Positions 54,797 to 63,955 of a stretch of 64,000 nt of DNA are shown piece after piece. The notes under the pieces are model-generated. The model was given only the letters and a program-made list of their open reading frames with translations, ran no database searches and had not been told where the DNA came from. A program made the translations under genes and the position numbers. Positions within the stretch are counted from its first letter, which is position 1. Every line of letters begins with the position of its first letter. Origin of the DNA: Streptomyces malaysiense (lineage in GTDB: Bacteria; Actinomycetota; Actinomycetes; Streptomycetales; Streptomycetaceae); assembly GCF_000980885.2 (NCBI RefSeq), contig NZ_LBDA02000056.1, positions 124,001 through 188,000 on the forward strand. Reading direction: 5' to 3'.

Positions 54797-55744
54797 ATGC
54801 ACCCGATCGACGCAGCCCTCGGTGCCGTCATCGATTCCTACCGCACCTGCGAGTTCACCACCCTCGGCTCCGTCGGCACGCCGCTGACCTGGCCGACCGC
54901 CGCCTCGCGCAATCCGGACGGGACGTTCCTGATCACCACCAGTCTCGCCTTCGCGCAGAAGGCGCTGAACGTACGCCGTGACGGCCGGGTGGCCCTGCTG
55001 TTCTCCGATCCCACCGGGAGCGGTGCCCGCGAGGCGCCCCAGGTCTTCGTCAGCGGCACGGCCGACTGCCCGGAGGAGATCCACACCGGACCCGACGAGG
55101 CGGCCGAGTACTGGCGCACGATGTTCCGGCGCCAGCCGCACTCCCGGGCGTTCGTACGCAGACCGGGCCGTTGGTTCATGGACTGGTACTACCTGCGGTT
55201 CTTCATCACCGTCACGCCCGAGCATGTCGAAGTACGCCCACCGCTCGCCCATGCCGTGGACACGCGCTCCCACGACGACCGGTCCGCCGGGGCCGCGTCG
55301 GCCGCATCGGCGGACATCCCGGGGGCCGATCTCATCGCCCGCTACCCGAGTGCCGTGCTCGGTGCGAGAGACGCCGGTCGCGCACCGCTGCTGGCCCGTG
55401 TGCGGCCCCGCATCACGACCGACGGCTTCGGCATTCCCGCGACGGCGCTGGAGGGCGCCGAGCCGGGACGGGCCAGTCTGCTGGTGCACCGGCACGACGA
55501 ACTGCTCGACGGCATGCACAACGCCTTGGTCTGCGGAGAACTCGTGTCCCGCGGGGACGAGTGGACACTGGTTCCCGAGCGGGTGGTCGAACCGGCCGGC
55601 TCGGGCGGCCCCCGGGACGCCTTTCGCACACTGCGTACGGCCCGCCGCTCGACATCCCGCTATCTGCGCGCCCGCGGCATCGCCCGCCCACGTGTGCGGT
55701 GGGACCGCTTCCGGGACCTCGCCCAGCCGGAGAGCGCCGGCTGA
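54797..55744 (+). CDS. Pyridoxamine 5'-phosphate oxidase-like (PPOX) protein
   Basis: 315 residues from ATG 54797 (GGAGAG 9 bases upstream); ATG 54713, 2 bases after the hemerythrin stop, would add 28 low-complexity residues. The N-terminal split-barrel domain (MHPIDAALGAVIDSYRTCEFTTLGSVG, TSLAFAQKALNVRRDGRVALLFSD) binds a flavin. A second domain follows. Probably co-transcribed with the hemerythrin gene; substrate unknown. Confidence 0.78.
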   Translation: MHPIDAALGAVIDSYRTCEFTTLGSVGTPLTWPTAASRNPDGTFLITTSLAFAQKALNVRRDGRVALLFSDPTGSGAREAPQVFVSGTADCPEEIHTGPDEAAEYWRTMFRRQPHSRAFVRRPGRWFMDWYYLRFFITVTPEHVEVRPPLAHAVDTRSHDDRSAGAASAASADIPGADLIARYPSAVLGARDAGRAPLLARVRPRITTDGFGIPATALEGAEPGRASLLVHRHDELLDGMHNALVCGELVSRGDEWTLVPERVVEPAGSGGPRDAFRTLRTARRSTSRYLRARGIARPRVRWDRFRDLAQPESAG

Positions 55745-55747
55745 GAC

Positions 55748-55777
55748 GGACCCGTCGGGATCCGTCCCGACGGGTCC
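55748..55777 (+). terminator. Hairpin terminator after the PPOX gene
   Basis: A perfect 13-base stem GGACCCGTCGGGA with its complement and loop TCCG, beginning 4 bases after the stop codon. Confidence 0.8.
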
Positions 55778-55966
55778 CCTGCCGCCACGGCCTCCGTGGG
55801 CGTCGGCCGAGGCACCCCTGTGTGCCGGTTTCCGCGCCCCGTCCTCGGACCGCCGCCGGACATCCGCGGCTCCTCCGCCACGTCATTGCCGGGGAGGCAT
55901 CCTCGGTCCACCGTCGGTGAGACCCTGGCGAGGAAGGGCACCGGGCTCCCGGGACCGGCTTCCGGG

Positions 55967-56800
55967 TCAGGGAGAGGTGGACGGGACCGGTGCGGGGCCG
56001 GGCCCGGGGGACAGACGATCGAGGAAGCCCGTCACCGTCGTCACCGGGCGTTCCCAGCCCAGCCGGTGGCCGAGGCGTGTCATCTGGGGCAGTTCCAGGC
56101 TCCCGTCGGCCGCGTCGGCGACGTACGCGGGCCAGTGGGCGACCGGGCCGTCCCAGGCGATGCGGCCGCCCGCCAGGACGATCACGCGGTCGAAGTGCTC
56201 CACGCAGAAGTCCATGTCGTGGGTGACGGTGAGGACGGTCCGGCCGTCGGCGGCCAGGCCGTCGACCAGGTTCCCCAACAGGACGACCGAGGCGTGGTCC
56301 TGACCCGTCGTCGGCTCGTCCAGGACGACCACCGGGGTGTCCATGGCCAGGACCGAGGCGAGGGCGACCCGCTTGCGTACGCCGAGTGACAAGTGGTGGG
56401 GATGGGTGTCACGCCACTGCGTGAGGCCCGTGAGCCGCAGGGCGGACTCGACCAGCTCCGCGCGGCGGGCGGGCGGGAAGCGGAGGTTGCGCGGTCCGAA
56501 GCCCACCTCCTTGACGACGCTCGCCGCGTGCAGTTGGTCGTCCGGGTTCTGGAAGACGAATCCCACGGTACGGGCGAGTTCGGCGATGCCGAGCCCGTCG
56601 GTTCGGCGCCCGTCGATCTCGATGGTTCCGGAGGCCGGACGTTCGATGCCGACGAGATGGCGGGCGAGAGTGCTCTTGCCCGCCCCGTTGGCGCCGACGA
56701 TCGCGACCCGTTCACCGGCCGCGACCTGGAAGGACACCCCGTCCAGGGCGGTGGTGCCGGTGGGGTAGCGGAACGTCAGGGAATCGACCCTTATGATCAT
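55967..56800 (-). CDS. ECF transporter ATPase (EcfA, first of two by sequence position)
   Basis: 277 residues from ATG 56800 (GAGGAG 7 bases upstream), overlapping the upstream stop (ATGA). Walker A GANGAGKST, Q-loop FVFQNPDDQL (typical of ECF/CbiO), degenerate signature LSLGVRKRVAL, Walker B VVVLDEPTT, H-loop THD. Last gene of the four-gene ECF operon S-T-A-A. The LSGGQ change to LSLGV is noticeable. Confidence 0.9.
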   Translation of the reverse strand: MIIRVDSLTFRYPTGTTALDGVSFQVAAGERVAIVGANGAGKSTLARHLVGIERPASGTIEIDGRRTDGLGIAELARTVGFVFQNPDDQLHAASVVKEVGFGPRNLRFPPARRAELVESALRLTGLTQWRDTHPHHLSLGVRKRVALASVLAMDTPVVVLDEPTTGQDHASVVLLGNLVDGLAADGRTVLTVTHDMDFCVEHFDRVIVLAGGRIAWDGPVAHWPAYVADAADGSLELPQMTRLGHRLGWERPVTTVTGFLDRLSPGPGPAPVPSTSP

Positions 56801-57666
56801 CGCCGGTCTCCTCGCGCGAGGCGGTCCGTCGTCTCGCCGAAGCCCTCGGCGGCGGCGTCGAGCGTCACCGGCAGCGGCTGCCGGTCCGGCCACAGCCCCC
56901 GCGCCGCGGCGTGGCGCGCGGCCACCGTGTAGCGCAGCGGGGCGACCCCCCACTCCTCCAGCCGTTCGTCCGCCAGTACCTCCCCGGGCGTGCCCTGCGC
57001 CACGATCGTTCCCCGGTCGAGCACGAGGACGCGGTCGGCCGCGCCGGCCAGGCGCTCCATGCGGTGTTCGATCAGCAGGACGGTCACGCCCTGTTCCCTG
57101 AGGGTGCCGAGCGCCTCGAAGACCAGCGCGTTCCCGGCCGCGTCGAGCTGCGAGGTCGGTTCGTCGAGCACCATGACGGTGGGCCGCATGACCAGGATCG
57201 ATCCGATGGCCAGCAGCTGCTGCTGCCCGCCCGACAGCTCGTACGGCGACCGGTCGCGCACCCCGGTGAGCCCGAGGTCGTCCAGGACGGGGTCGATCCG
57301 GGCCGCCATCTCCTCCCGCGGGACGCCGAGATTCTCCAGGCCGAAGGCGATCTCCTCGCGCACGGAGAAGCGGGCGCCGGAGATCTGGTTGAACGGATTC
57401 TGCATGACGAGCCCGACCTCGCCGACCAGTCCGGACAGCGGAGTCTCGGCCAGGTCCCGGCCGTTGACCCGGACCACCCCATGCGCCGTACCGCCGGTGA
57501 GATGGGGGACGGTGCCGCTCACCACGCCGGCCAGGGTGCTCTTGCCCGCGCCGCCGCCGCCCACCACCGCGCACAGTTCGCGGGGGGCGACCTCGAAGGC
57601 GACGTCGGCGAGGGCGGGCCGGGAGGCGGTGGGATAGGTGAAGGAGAAACCCTTTACTTCGATCAA
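56797..57666 (-). CDS. ECF transporter ATPase (EcfA, second)
   Basis: 289 residues from TTG 57666: GGGGAG lies 7 bases upstream and TTGA overlaps the ecfT stop. A GTG at 57681 is in frame but lacks a ribosome site. Walker A GGGGAGKST, Q-loop LVMQNPFNQI, LSGGQQQLLAIG, Walker B VMVLDEPTS, LLIEHR switch. Forms the ATPase heterodimer with its neighbour. Confidence 0.9.
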   Translation of the reverse strand: MIEVKGFSFTYPTASRPALADVAFEVAPRELCAVVGGGGAGKSTLAGVVSGTVPHLTGGTAHGVVRVNGRDLAETPLSGLVGEVGLVMQNPFNQISGARFSVREEIAFGLENLGVPREEMAARIDPVLDDLGLTGVRDRSPYELSGGQQQLLAIGSILVMRPTVMVLDEPTSQLDAAGNALVFEALGTLREQGVTVLLIEHRMERLAGAADRVLVLDRGTIVAQGTPGEVLADERLEEWGVAPLRYTVAARHAAARGLWPDRQPLPVTLDAAAEGFGETTDRLARGDRR

Positions 57667-58448
57667 CGCAGTACTCCCCACACGTTCACGGTGACCGCGG
57701 CGACGGCGCAGAGCAGCATGGCGGCGCGGAGGAAACGCTGGGCCCCGCTGTCCGGCACCTCGGTGAGGCTCGTGGGACGGCGGGTGGCGCCGAAGCCCCG
57801 GGTCTCCATGGCGGCGGCGCGTTCCCCCACGTCGGTGAAGGCGCCGAGGATCAGCGGGCCCATCAGCGGTACCAGCGCCCGTGCCCGGCCGCGCAGGCCG
57901 TGGATCACCTGGCCGCGTGCCTGCTGGGCGTGCAGGATGCGGGTGGCGCGGCGGTTGAGCGCCGGCACGATCTGCAGCGACGCCGACACGATGTAGACGA
58001 GGCTCGGCGACACCTTGCGTTCGCTCAGGGCGCTCATGAAGGCCCCGGCGTGGGTGGTGAGGAGTAGGAGGAAGAACCCGCTCATCAGCACCAGGATGTG
58101 CAGCGCCGTCTGAAGGGCGAAGGAGACGCCCTCGCGCTTCAGTTCCAGTGGGCCGAGCCGGGCAATGACGTCATGGGCGCCGGGAAGGAAGAATCCCTGG
58201 ATGAGGAACAGCACCACGGCCGCCGGAACCCAGAACGTGGCGAGCAGCAGGAGGAATCGGCGTGACACTCCCGCGCCGATCGCGGCCGGAAGGAGGAGAG
58301 CACCGAAGAGCAGCAGGGGCCACCGGTAATCCACCACGGCGAAAGCGCATACGGTCACGGTGACGGCGAAGGCGAGTTTCGTCAGGGGATTGAGCCGGTG
58401 AATGCCGGAAGCACCGGTCGCGTGGGCGGTGTCCCGCACGGCGTTCAT
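57663..58448 (-). CDS. ECF transporter T component (EcfT)
   Basis: 261 residues from ATG 58448, overlapping the S-component stop (ATGA). Start NPLTKLAF, several membrane helices, and two coupling motifs near RRATRILHAQQARGQ and AAAMETRGFGA, the paired Ala-Arg-Gly motifs that contact the ATPases. Confidence 0.9.
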   Translation of the reverse strand: MNAVRDTAHATGASGIHRLNPLTKLAFAVTVTVCAFAVVDYRWPLLLFGALLLPAAIGAGVSRRFLLLLATFWVPAAVVLFLIQGFFLPGAHDVIARLGPLELKREGVSFALQTALHILVLMSGFFLLLLTTHAGAFMSALSERKVSPSLVYIVSASLQIVPALNRRATRILHAQQARGQVIHGLRGRARALVPLMGPLILGAFTDVGERAAAMETRGFGATRRPTSLTEVPDSGAQRFLRAAMLLCAVAAVTVNVWGVLR

Positions 58449-59254
58449 ACGGCCCTCACCAGATCTGCCCGCGGCGCCAGGATGTGCCGGTCCCGGACGA
58501 ACGGGAAGCGGTGGAGGAATCCCGGCGGAAGGCCCCTGAGAATGGCCATCGCGAGTAGCACCGTCAACGCCTTGTCGAGAGGATCGGCCACCAGCCCCTG
58601 CAGCGTGGCCGCTTTGAGCATGCCGTTCCCGAACGCCTGGAAGGTCGCGATGAGCGCGGACTGGCCCACCGATCCGCCGGCGTTGCCGAAGACGAAGGCG
58701 GTGATGGGGGCGGAGATGATGCCCGCCACCACTCCGATCAAGCCACCCGCGAGCACCGCCGTGGGCAGCCGCCGGAACATCCCCGCGCGCGCCAGCAGCC
58801 CCGCGGTGAAGCCGATCATGGCCGCCGTCACGGCGTACGGCAGGGCGCCGGGCGTGATCGTCATACCCACGATGACGCTGGCGAGCGCCCCGGTCGCGGC
58901 CCCGGCGGCCGGCCCCGCGACCACTCCGACCAGCACGGTCCCTATGGAGTCCAGCTGCAGCGGCAGGCCGCTGAAGTAGACGATCTTGCCCATCACGATG
59001 TTCACCGTGATGGCCACGGGTAACAGCGCGACGGTGGTGGGAGGCAGGCGGGCCACCGCGCCGGAGACGATCAGCAGGGCGCCGAGCGTGTAACCCACCA
59101 GCGCGAGCAGCGCGATCGGGCCACCCACGCCGTGCTTCGAGGTGGGGTGGACGGCGATGAGCCCGGCGTAGGTCGCGAGCACCACGCCGGTGCCCCACCC
59201 GATGCGCCATCGCTCGTCCAGCCATGGTGGGGCGGAGCGATTGAAACCAGCCAT
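58445..59254 (-). CDS. ECF transporter substrate-binding S component
   Basis: 269 residues, six or more membrane helices, with the conserved GKIVYFSGLPLQLDSIGTVLVGVVAGPAAGAATG region common in S components. Codon 78 is TTA (59021-59023). Position next to a hydroxymethyl-pyrimidine-type cluster suggests a pyrimidine or thiamin-like ligand; the sequence alone does not decide. First gene of a dedicated (group I) ECF operon. Confidence 0.8.
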   Translation of the reverse strand: MAGFNRSAPPWLDERWRIGWGTGVVLATYAGLIAVHPTSKHGVGGPIALLALVGYTLGALLIVSGAVARLPPTTVALLPVAITVNIVMGKIVYFSGLPLQLDSIGTVLVGVVAGPAAGAATGALASVIVGMTITPGALPYAVTAAMIGFTAGLLARAGMFRRLPTAVLAGGLIGVVAGIISAPITAFVFGNAGGSVGQSALIATFQAFGNGMLKAATLQGLVADPLDKALTVLLAMAILRGLPPGFLHRFPFVRDRHILAPRADLVRAV

Positions 59255-59544
59255 TATTTGACCTCATTCCACCGACGGCCAGGTAATTACCGGAAATTCA
59301 AGCGCGCACACTAGCAGGGCCTCTCCAATGCGTGTCAACGCTCCGTGACTTTACCGATTCCTGGGCAACCGAGGCGATCGGAGCACCGTAACTCACCTAT
59401 TTCAGGGGCTGGTTGACAACGATCAGGTGGCTGGTGTGGGATCGCTCGGGTAGCTGGCCAACAGGTCACGACGGTTTGTCCGGGTTGACGGGAGGTGAAC
59501 TCCCCGCCATCTCCCGGACAGCTCTCAGAATTAAGGAACGCGGC
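59255..59544. promoter_or_regulatory. Divergent promoter region between ECF operon and TS-like operon
   Basis: A 10-base palindrome GGTAATTACC at 59282-59291 near the ECF start; TTGACA at 59413-59418 reading right without a clear -10; TAACTCACCTATTT at 59389-59402, which recurs in nearly the same form before the chaplin (25066-25079); and a GGGAG/CTCCC mini-hairpin near 59490. No riboswitch could be recognised. Confidence 0.4.
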
Positions 59545-60537
59545 ATGGATGTTTTCCGTTCTTTTGCTGATGCCTATACGTCCGGCCTCCAGGCGGTCCT
59601 CGACGAGGGAAGCGACATCCCCTCTGTCCGCGACCCGCTCTCCAAGGCGTCCGACTTCGGCCGCAACGACCGCCCCTACCGCGAAGTCATCGCCCACCGC
59701 AGCACGATCGAGAACCCGACTTCCTGTCTCGCGGTCACCCCGCACCTGCCGGTGAACCTCTCCTACTGTTTCGGTCTCCTCGCCTGGTCCCTCGACGGGC
59801 GCAACGACGTGGACACCCCCGCGTACTACCGCCGGGGCGCCCACGAGTACTCGGACGACCAGCACACCCTCAGCGGCGCCTTCGGCCACCGGCTCATCAC
59901 GGCCAACGGGAACCAGCTGGAGGAGGTCGTCGGCCGCATCGAGCGCGACCCCGCCCACCGCCGTGCCTTCGCCCTGGTCCTGGAGCCGCAGGACAACTTC
60001 CGGCAGTCGCGGGAGTACCCCTGCGCCGTGGGCGTGCACCTCTTCCTGCGGGACGGAGCCCTCGTCTGGCTCACCATGATGCGTGCCCAGCAGGCGCTGA
60101 CCGTCCTGCCCTACGACGCCTTCCTGTTCATGGGCATGCAGCAGTACGCCGCCGGTCTGCTCGGCGTACCCGTCGGCCGGTACATCCACCAGGCCGGCAC
60201 GTTCCACTTCTACGACAACGAGACCGCGCTCGCCCGGAAGATCGCGGACGACCCGGCGCTCCCGGCCTCCCTGCCGGCCTTCCCCACGGACCCGGAGGGC
60301 GCCCGCGAGGCGGCGCGGGAACTCGTCGACCTCGAATCCCGGCTCCGCGTGGCCGCCCAGGCGCAGGACACCGCCACGGTCGACAAGATAGCCGCGACAC
60401 CGGCCGTCACCGACTTCGCGGACGTGGCCCGCGCCTGCCTGGCCACCCACGCCTATCGCAAGCTCGGCGACACCACCTCCCTGGTGACCAGCCGCGCGGC
60501 CGAGCCCGCCGTGGCCGATCTGATCTCCTCGATCTGA
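59545..60537 (+). CDS. Thymidylate-synthase-family nucleotide hydroxymethylase (CMP/dCMP type)
   Basis: 330 residues from ATG 59545 (AAGGA 7 bases upstream). Thymidylate-synthase fold: Cys160 in SREYPCAVG is the nucleophile; LPYD ends at Asp191, where thymidylate synthases have Asn (LPFN); YIHQAGTFHFY matches the HxxGxxHxY nucleotide site. The Asp at this place is the known mark of enzymes that act on cytosine nucleotides, such as T4 dCMP hydroxymethylase and MilA. It should transfer a hydroxymethyl from methylene-tetrahydrofolate to CMP or dCMP. First gene of the right-hand operon. Confidence 0.82.
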   Translation: MDVFRSFADAYTSGLQAVLDEGSDIPSVRDPLSKASDFGRNDRPYREVIAHRSTIENPTSCLAVTPHLPVNLSYCFGLLAWSLDGRNDVDTPAYYRRGAHEYSDDQHTLSGAFGHRLITANGNQLEEVVGRIERDPAHRRAFALVLEPQDNFRQSREYPCAVGVHLFLRDGALVWLTMMRAQQALTVLPYDAFLFMGMQQYAAGLLGVPVGRYIHQAGTFHFYDNETALARKIADDPALPASLPAFPTDPEGAREAARELVDLESRLRVAAQAQDTATVDKIAATPAVTDFADVARACLATHAYRKLGDTTSLVTSRAAEPAVADLISSI

Positions 60538-60561
60538 TCACCGGAATCGCAGGCATCCCAC

Positions 60562-62427
60562 GTGATACTGACGATCCGTCCACCCCTGGAAACCCGACGT
60601 CCCGACTCCGCCGCCCGGCAGGAGATGGCCGACCGCCTCTCCCGCCGCCGCGAACTCTTCGAGCGAGCCGCCGACACCGCCCCCCGGCCCGCCCGGGACC
60701 CCTACCTCTTCCCGGTCATGGCCGCCCTCGTCCCCGTCGCCACCAGCCGCGGCGGAGAGGTCGCCTACCCGGGCGATCCCATGTGCCTCTACTCGGCGCT
60801 CTCCCTCACCATCGAGCGCTCCGTCAACCGCCTGGCACACGGACTCCCCGCACAGCCGTCGCTGGACGATGTCGCCGCCGACTGGGGCCACTACCCGGAC
60901 GACGCCTACCGCCGCGCCGAGGACGGCCCCCGCTCCGTGCTCGTGGCGGACAGCCGTACCACCGACGGTCATGTCTTCGACCCACGCATCTGGGACGACG
61001 TGGCCCGCACGGCGTTCATCACCGAACTCCGGGCGCTGCGCCCCAAGGTGCTGCTGCTCAGCTCGGTCTCGGCCGGCCACCGCTACGCGCTGGAGATGGC
61101 CGAACTGGCCAAGGAGTACGCCCCCGGCTGCCTGGTGATCGTCGGCGGCCGGCACGCCGACGAGACCGTCCGCTACCGCGACGCCACCGGCACCGCCGAC
61201 CTGTCCTGGAGCAGCACGGTGGAAGTCATCCGCGACGGGCGCGCCCGGCCCGTGGTCGACTTCGTGGTGGCAGGGGACGGATCTCCCCTCCTCGACCTGC
61301 TCTTACGCGCGGTCGCACTGGTCATGCCCCCCGGGCCAGGCCCCACGCCCGTCCGGGAGGTCCTCGACGCCCTCGCGCCCGTCGCCGCACACGACGGGAC
61401 GACCAGAGGGGCCGGCAACATCGTCGGCCTCACCGCGGACGATGCCGTGCTCGTCCCCGTGCGGGGGGAGCGCATCGACGCGGCGCAACTCCCCTCGCCG
61501 TACGAGGCCTTCTCCGTGCGGGCCCGGTTCGGGATCTTCACCCGTGCCGGCAGCTCCCCCCTGGGCAGCCGGACCGCCCATGTGATGACACTGGACGCCT
61601 GCCCCTTCAAGTGCACCTTCTGCTCAGAGAGCATCCAGGTGTCGCAGCGCCCCACCCGCTTCGCGGTCTCCGAGACCGAGCACGTCGCCCGGCGCATCGA
61701 GCGACTCGTCGACTGGGGAACGGAGGCGGCCTTCTTCGACGACCCGGTCTTCTGGGGCGGCAACTGGAAGGCGATCACCGACTTCTGCCACGAGCTGGCC
61801 CGACTGCGCGCCCGCCGGCCGGAGCTGGGCTCGTTCGAGTGGGGCGCTCAGCTCACCGTGGACGTCGTCCTCAACCGCGCCAAGGCGCAGGAGGTCCACG
61901 CGGCCCTCGACCTCATGAGGGAGAACGGCTGCACGTACGTCTACATCGGCATCGAGAGCATGGCCCAGCGGGTCATGCGCAACGTCGGAAAGAACCTGCT
62001 GCGCCGCAACCCCGAGGCCTGGGTCAGCAAGGTGCGGGAGGCCCTGGGCACCATCAGGGACCACGGGATCCGCGTCGGCAGCTCCGTCCTCTTCGGCCTC
62101 GACGGCGAGAACCGGGAGACCATCGAGGAGACGATCGAGGAGATAGGCCGCCTCATCGACGACGGACTGCTCGTCATGGCCAGCCCCAACATCCTCACCT
62201 ACCACCCCGGCACCGCCATCACCGCGGCACACGGGCAGGACCGGCTCGACTACCACTCGCGCAAGGACAACCGGCCGCCCTACACGTACTTCGAAGAGGC
62301 GTACCCCGAGGTGGTCTCCCGGCTCCTGGACGAGGACGACATCTGGTTCATCCACGAGGTGTCGGCCAAGCGATGGGGCAGCACCCGCAACAGCGCCGCC
62401 GAATCGGCGACCCCCGTGGGCGCATGA
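60562..62427 (+). CDS. Radical SAM enzyme with B12-binding-like N-domain
   Basis: 621 residues from GTG 60562, 24 bases after the preceding stop. About residues 150-260 look like a cobalamin-binding fold (KVLLLSSVSAGHRYALEMAELA, CLVIVGGRHADE). The radical SAM cluster is CPFKCTFC near residues 347-354, and GIESMAQRVMRNVGKN and VGSSVLFGLDGEN follow. Codon 248 is TTA (61303-61305). Class B-like layouts catalyse methylations or ring rearrangements. The stop overlaps the possible ATG 62424 of the next gene. Confidence 0.85.
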   Translation: MILTIRPPLETRRPDSAARQEMADRLSRRRELFERAADTAPRPARDPYLFPVMAALVPVATSRGGEVAYPGDPMCLYSALSLTIERSVNRLAHGLPAQPSLDDVAADWGHYPDDAYRRAEDGPRSVLVADSRTTDGHVFDPRIWDDVARTAFITELRALRPKVLLLSSVSAGHRYALEMAELAKEYAPGCLVIVGGRHADETVRYRDATGTADLSWSSTVEVIRDGRARPVVDFVVAGDGSPLLDLLLRAVALVMPPGPGPTPVREVLDALAPVAAHDGTTRGAGNIVGLTADDAVLVPVRGERIDAAQLPSPYEAFSVRARFGIFTRAGSSPLGSRTAHVMTLDACPFKCTFCSESIQVSQRPTRFAVSETEHVARRIERLVDWGTEAAFFDDPVFWGGNWKAITDFCHELARLRARRPELGSFEWGAQLTVDVVLNRAKAQEVHAALDLMRENGCTYVYIGIESMAQRVMRNVGKNLLRRNPEAWVSKVREALGTIRDHGIRVGSSVLFGLDGENRETIEETIEEIGRLIDDGLLVMASPNILTYHPGTAITAAHGQDRLDYHSRKDNRPPYTYFEEAYPEVVSRLLDEDDIWFIHEVSAKRWGSTRNSAAESATPVGA

Positions 62428-62450
62428 CGCCCACCAGCGGAAGGATTCCC

Positions 62451-63146
62451 GTGAAAGACCATGTGCTGGACGTCGACGAGAAGAGCTACTGGGGGCCGTA
62501 CTACTCGTACTTCCCCGCGCTCGCCCGCTACATCCCGCTGGGCGAGTACGCCCGCCGGGTCCGCCCGAGGGCCTGTGTGCTCGGTGCCTCGGACGGCAAG
62601 TTCGCCCTCCCCCTGCTCCGCGCCGGCTGGGAGGTCGTCGGTGTGGAGACCGACGCGCTCTTCCTGAACGGGGGAGAGTTCGACCTCGTCGACGGCCACC
62701 ACGAGGTCGTCGGCCTTCGGCAACGGCTGGCCTCCGAGGGCCTCACCGACGACTGCACCATCGTCGAACAGGACTACATGACCCTCCCGGCCACGGGCGA
62801 TTTCCAGCTGGTGATGGGCAGCGGCCTGTGGTCGATGCCCCCCAACCGGGCCCACACCCTGGAGGCGCTCATCCACCACGCGATGGACATGGTCGCGCCG
62901 GGCGGCATCTTCTTCGGCGAGTACCTGATCGGGCTCAACGACGAGGAGCGCCGGTGCGGTTACTACCCGCCGCGGGAGGAGATGGACCGCATCGTCGCCA
63001 GGCCCGGCTGGCAGCTCCTCGAGAACGCCGACCTCGGCATCCGCGGCGAGAGCCACCTCGGCTACGAAGAATGGCACTACCACCGATACGCCGCCGCCAT
63101 CGTGCACCGCATGCCGCTGCCCACCACCCCCGAACCGGCCCCGTGA
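62451..63146 (+). CDS. Class I SAM-dependent methyltransferase
   Basis: 231 residues from GTG 62451 (GGAAGGA 5 bases upstream). ATG 62424, overlapping the previous stop, would add 9 residues. The SAM site is CVLGASDGKFALPL, followed by VVGVETDALFLNGG and VMGSGLWSMPPN. Short family-typical length. Probably an O- or N-methyl donor in the cluster. Confidence 0.8.
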   Translation: MKDHVLDVDEKSYWGPYYSYFPALARYIPLGEYARRVRPRACVLGASDGKFALPLLRAGWEVVGVETDALFLNGGEFDLVDGHHEVVGLRQRLASEGLTDDCTIVEQDYMTLPATGDFQLVMGSGLWSMPPNRAHTLEALIHHAMDMVAPGGIFFGEYLIGLNDEERRCGYYPPREEMDRIVARPGWQLLENADLGIRGESHLGYEEWHYHRYAAAIVHRMPLPTTPEPAP

Positions 63147-63955
63147 CCTCCACGGACACCGCACGGACCGGCGGGCGCCCCCATCTTCCCGGGGGCGCCC
63201 GCCCGACGGTCGTCGTCTCGGACCTGGACGGCACCCTCCTGAACGCGGACCACGAGGTCGGAGAGCGCACCCGAGGGGCCCTCACCGCGGCCGCCGCGGC
63301 CGGCGTGCACCTGGTGCTCGCCACCGCCCGGCCCGCCTGGTCCGCCCGGCAGGTGCTGCAGCCGCTGCGCGGGCTGGGCGCGTCGCTCGTCTCGTCGAAC
63401 GGAGCCGTCACCGGCGACCTGGACGATCCCCGGCCGCGGCGGGTCCGCGCCATGGCGCCGGCCCGGGTGCGCGAGGCGCTCACCCTCCTCGGCCCGGTGC
63501 CCTGGGCCCTGGACCGCCCCTCCGGGCGGCTGCTGGGACCCGACTGGCCGGACGTCCTCAGCAGCGGCGGCGCCGACGCGCCCCGGGTCGGGGAGGTGCC
63601 GGACGACGAGGACGTCCTCTGCCTCATGGCCCTGCGCGCCGTCCCGCCCCCGCCCTCCCTCCTCGCGCCCGCCGGGCTCGGCTGGACCTCCTCGGACGCC
63701 GGACTGGTCGAGGTCTCGGCGCCCGGGGCCGACAAACGGTCCGCCGTCTCATGGCTCCTCGACAGCTGGGGGCTGGACTGGAGCACCGTCGTCGCCTTCG
63801 GTGACGCGCCCAACGACCTGAGCCTCCTGCGCGCGGCCGCCAGGGGGGTGGCCGTGGCCAACGCCGTTTCTGACGTACGGTCTTCGGCGACGGAACTGAC
63901 GGCCTCCCACGACGAGGACGGGGTGGCCATGTGGGTGGAGAGGAACCTGCTGTGA
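63143..63955 (+). CDS. HAD-superfamily (Cof-type) phosphatase
   Basis: 270 residues from GTG 63143, overlapping the previous stop (GTGA). Motifs SDLDGTLLNAD, the GADKRSA lysine segment and FGDAPNDLSLL. Likely removes a phosphate from a nucleotide or sugar-phosphate intermediate of the cluster. The next gene overlaps its stop in the same way. Confidence 0.85.
   Translation: MTSTDTARTGGRPHLPGGARPTVVVSDLDGTLLNADHEVGERTRGALTAAAAAGVHLVLATARPAWSARQVLQPLRGLGASLVSSNGAVTGDLDDPRPRRVRAMAPARVREALTLLGPVPWALDRPSGRLLGPDWPDVLSSGGADAPRVGEVPDDEDVLCLMALRAVPPPPSLLAPAGLGWTSSDAGLVEVSAPGADKRSAVSWLLDSWGLDWSTVVAFGDAPNDLSLLRAAARGVAVANAVSDVRSSATELTASHDEDGVAMWVERNLL

Noticed and set aside
60562..62427. Radical SAM gene as the missing FxsB of the Fxs island
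   Set aside because: It lies 36 kb away, is coupled to the TS/HAD operon and lacks SPASM or HExxH features.
60783..62450. Long in-frame extension upstream of the methyltransferase
   Set aside because: It is the +1 shadow of the radical SAM gene; GTG 62451 has a good ribosome site.
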